A DNA stretch of 8,170 nt from Alphaproteobacteria bacterium. GTDB taxonomy: Bacteria; Pseudomonadota; Alphaproteobacteria; JABAAW01. Shown here piece after piece: positions 6,068 through 8,170 of this stretch. Below the pieces are notes generated by a model. It did not search any database, was not told the DNA's origin, and saw nothing but the letters and a program-made list of their open reading frames with translations. The stretch spans positions 1 through 8,170 of the forward strand of contig JABAAS010000053.1 of assembly GCA_014238625.1 (NCBI GenBank), in the 5' to 3' direction. A program made the position numbers and the translations under genes. The first letter of the stretch is position 1; each line of letters opens with the position of its first letter.

Positions 6068-6109
6068 GAGCATGAGAGTTGAGCATGGCGGTTGAGCATG
6101 ACGGTTGAG
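6068..6109 (+). repeat. 13-bp tandem repeat duplicating the ccmF start region
   Basis: GTTGAGCATGGCG (6078-6090) and GTTGAGCATGACG (6091-6103) differ at one base. They are flanked by a partial upstream copy (GAGCATGAGA, 6068-6077) and a partial downstream copy (GTTGAG, 6104-6109). Because 13 is not a multiple of 3, each copy moves its ATG to a new frame: 6072, 6085 and 6098. The last is the ccmF start. The first two open seven-codon mini-ORFs ending in TGA at 6093-6095 and 6106-6108, so their stops straddle the true start. A further ATG at 6053, in the ccmF frame, ends at TGA 6080-6082. This is either a slippage scar or a re-initiation leader; the sequence alone cannot decide. Confidence 0.75.
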
Positions 6110-8170
6110 ATAGGTCACTACGCGCTAGTTTTGGCTCTTTGCGTAGCGAGCGCGCTTGCGCTACTACCAGCTTTAGAGCTATGCGGATTTTTCGGCTTCT
6201 CGCAAAATAATGGCGCAGAGACAACCGCCTCTCTTGCGAGCAAACCAACGGGGGCTACAAAAAACTCTACAACCACGAGCTTTGACACGAGCCCTATTGC
6301 TGGCCTTGCGCGTCCGCTGGCGGGAGCGCTCTTTTTGCTATGCTTATTTTCGAGTGCAATGCTTATCCGCGCTTTTTTGCTCAGCGACTTCTCTGTGCTA
6401 CTAGTTTGGCAGAACTCCCACTCACAGAAACCCGATCTATATAAATTCGCTGCCTTGTGGGGCAATCACGAAGGCTCGATGTTGCTCTGGGTTGTTGTGT
6501 TAAGCGCATTTGCAGCCATGATAGCTTTTTTCAGCAGAGCCTCGCGCCTTATGCGACTAACTCTTGCGATACAGAGCGGCATCTGCGCGTTATTTTTAGC
6601 TTTCACGCTTTTTTTCTCGAATCCTTTTGCGCGTTTATACCCAGCTGCGCTAGACGGACAAGGATTGAATCCGATTTTACAGCACCCTGCTTTAGCGATT
6701 CACCCTCCGCTTCTTTATCTTGGCTATGTAGGTCTTTCTGCGGCTTTCAGCGCGACTTTGGCGGGACTGATATTGAACGAGCTGCATATTGATTGGGCGA
6801 AGAGTGTTCGCGTTTGGACTCTTGTCGCTTGGAGTTTTCTAGGTGCGGGCATCACGCTTGGAGCTTTTTGGGCTTACGAGGAGCTTGGTTGGGGAGGCTT
6901 TTGGTTTTGGGACCCGGTTGAGAACGCCTCCCTAATGCCGTGGCTTTTGGCGAGCGCGGGCTTGCACGCGCTTATGTCTTACATTAAGACGGGGCGTCTT
7001 CTTTCTTGGGCTATCTTGCTAGTTTTGCTTGCTTTCAGCGCGAGCCTTCTCGGCACTTTTCTTGTGCGCTCTGGCGTTCTGGTCTCGGTGCATAGCTTTG
7101 CGAGCGATCCTCTACGCGGCATTCTTATTTTGCTATGCGTTAGCTTTATCACGGGTAGCTCGCTATGCCTTTTTGCTTGGCGCAAACTATCGGAGACAAA
7201 TCTGGCAGACACGGACAAGACTACTGGCGAACCTGCCAAAAAAAATACTAAGGAAAATACTAAGCCAAGCTCTGATAGCCGCATCCCTCTGCTTTCACGA
7301 GAGACTGGACAGTTCTTCAATGTTTTACTTTTGAGCTGTTGCTGCGCGTTAGTTATGCTGGCTACTCTCTACCCACTATTTTTCGAGTTTTTCACGGGTG
7401 GCACACTATCGGTTGGACCACCCTACTATGCGAGCGTTCTTACCCCATTTTTTTTGCTTTTGATAGCAATCTTAGGACTTCTACCGGTTTTGGGTTGGGG
7501 AGGTAGCTCGATTGCGCGTATTAAGCGACATATTTTTTGGGCGGCGCCGATTTCTTGCGGTTGCGGATTGGCGATGATAGTTTTTGCTAGCACGAGTGCG
7601 ACGGCTGCTATTGCTGTTGCTTTAGGGCTATGGGCATTAATTGGGGCATTGATTGGGTTATGGACTGATGGTTTTCGCAGGCGTAGCTCGAGGCAGGGGC
7701 GCGGTGCGAACATTGCGCACGCGGGCATTGCTATTTTGCTTATAGCGGTAGCTTGCGCGAGCCTTACGGATATAGAAAAGTTTCGCAGACTTAGCCCTGG
7801 CGAGCGCATTACGATCGATAGCGCGTTCTCCTCGTCGACTTTAGAGCTACAAGACATTTTTACCAAACGCGGAGCTAACTACCAAGAAAGTGGAGCCCGC
7901 TTTGCCTTTATGGACAAGGAGAAGATTCTATCGCCCTCACGCAGAGTTTATCATCCTAGTAAAATCGAGACTACGGAGGCTGCTATTGATCGCAATATTT
8001 ATAGAGACATCTACTTAACAATTGCTACAATAAGTAGAGTTGCAAGCGACCCATCTTCAGAACCCGACGATAGTTTGTCGGTGCGCATTCAGATTAAACC
8101 ACTGATGTTTTGGGTTTGGCTTGGAGCTGGCATCACAGTATTAGGTGGCATTTTATCTTTGCTACCAAAT
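6098..8170 (+). CDS. ccmF: Cytochrome c haem lyase subunit CcmF (3' end cut by window)
   Basis: CcmF receives haem from CcmE and, with CcmH/CcmI, joins it to CXXCH cysteines of apocytochrome c in the periplasm. The frame from ATG 6098 is open for 691 codons to the window edge. E. coli CcmF is 647 aa, and the last residues (FWVWLGAGITVLGG) match its final helix, so only a few codons should be missing. The four family histidines are present: His202 in HPPLLYLGYVG, His290, His332 in LVSVHSFASDP and His541. The WWD block reads WGGFWFWDPVENAS (Phe268 where E. coli has Trp). Two hydrophilic insertions are visible, about residues 35-66 and 366-395; both are longer than the corresponding E. coli loops and rich in Thr, Asn, Lys and Ser. 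The start MTVEIGHYALVLAL fits the family. It is 62 nt after ccmE, inside a 13-bp repeat. Confidence 0.96.
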   Translation, partial: MTVEIGHYALVLALCVASALALLPALELCGFFGFSQNNGAETTASLASKPTGATKNSTTTSFDTSPIAGLARPLAGALFLLCLFSSAMLIRAFLLSDFSVLLVWQNSHSQKPDLYKFAALWGNHEGSMLLWVVVLSAFAAMIAFFSRASRLMRLTLAIQSGICALFLAFTLFFSNPFARLYPAALDGQGLNPILQHPALAIHPPLLYLGYVGLSAAFSATLAGLILNELHIDWAKSVRVWTLVAWSFLGAGITLGAFWAYEELGWGGFWFWDPVENASLMPWLLASAGLHALMSYIKTGRLLSWAILLVLLAFSASLLGTFLVRSGVLVSVHSFASDPLRGILILLCVSFITGSSLCLFAWRKLSETNLADTDKTTGEPAKKNTKENTKPSSDSRIPLLSRETGQFFNVLLLSCCCALVMLATLYPLFFEFFTGGTLSVGPPYYASVLTPFFLLLIAILGLLPVLGWGGSSIARIKRHIFWAAPISCGCGLAMIVFASTSATAAIAVALGLWALIGALIGLWTDGFRRRSSRQGRGANIAHAGIAILLIAVACASLTDIEKFRRLSPGERITIDSAFSSSTLELQDIFTKRGANYQESGARFAFMDKEKILSPSRRVYHPSKIETTEAAIDRNIYRDIYLTIATISRVASDPSSEPDDSLSVRIQIKPLMFWVWLGAGITVLGGILSLLPN

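Noticed and set aside
6457..6792. Plus-strand 111-codon frame inside ccmF
   Set aside because: It lies in another frame of a continuous, motif-rich CcmF and resembles no known protein.
6098..8170. Possible frameshift in ccmF, suggested by short frames within it
   Set aside because: Codon-by-codon reading in one frame from 6098 to 8170 gives a complete CcmF alignment without a stop.

Overview
The window is a piece of an alphaproteobacterium-like chromosome. It carries a single rightward gene train: dapD-dapE-ptsN-ccmA-ccmB-ccmC-ccmD-ccmE-ccmF. The first codons of a leftward gene (UvrD/PcrA/Rep-like helicase) lie at the left edge, and ccmF runs off the right edge. The alphaproteobacterial guess is an inference. 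DapD has the extra Pro-Ala-Pro-Asn-Leu-type segment before its C-terminal CAVIVK block that I recall from alphaproteobacterial DapD, and CcmF opens with an EIGHYALVLAL-type N-terminus typical of that class. Base composition is near balanced by eye, with many GCGC-rich words and mixed codon use. No rRNA, tRNA, CRISPR array, transposase or phage gene was seen.

Layout: 1-77 is the helicase head on the minus strand. 78-279 is a divergent, AT-rich intergenic region with one plausible sigma70-type promoter facing dapD. 280-2443 holds dapD and dapE, which overlap; these are two steps of the succinylase branch of diaminopimelate/lysine synthesis. 2525-2998 is a ptsN-like EIIA-Ntr protein preceded by a short 13-bp tandem repeat. 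3011-8170 is a System I cytochrome c maturation cluster. CcmA and CcmB form the ABC transporter core. CcmC and CcmD load haem onto CcmE, the periplasmic haem chaperone. CcmF is the haem lyase subunit that transfers haem to apocytochrome. ccmG, ccmH and ccmI, if present, would lie beyond 8170.

The content is mostly conventional and the catalytic or haem-handling residues checked are intact. The least ordinary features are: (i) a 52-aa ccmD gene at 5314-5472 that is easily missed because it is short; (ii) a 13-bp tandem repeat that duplicates the ccmF start region and places ATGs in three frames, each of the two extra repeat copies encoding a 7-codon mini-ORF; (iii) a second, loosely similar 13-bp repeat before ptsN; (iv) hydrophilic, low-complexity insertions in CcmE and CcmF, two of which share an Ala-Lys-Lys-Asn block encoded by A9 and A8 runs; (v) an N-terminal extension on DapD; and (vi) frequent non-ATG starts with absent or badly spaced Shine-Dalgarno sequences. 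I see no convincing new biological system. These are local oddities in a housekeeping region.
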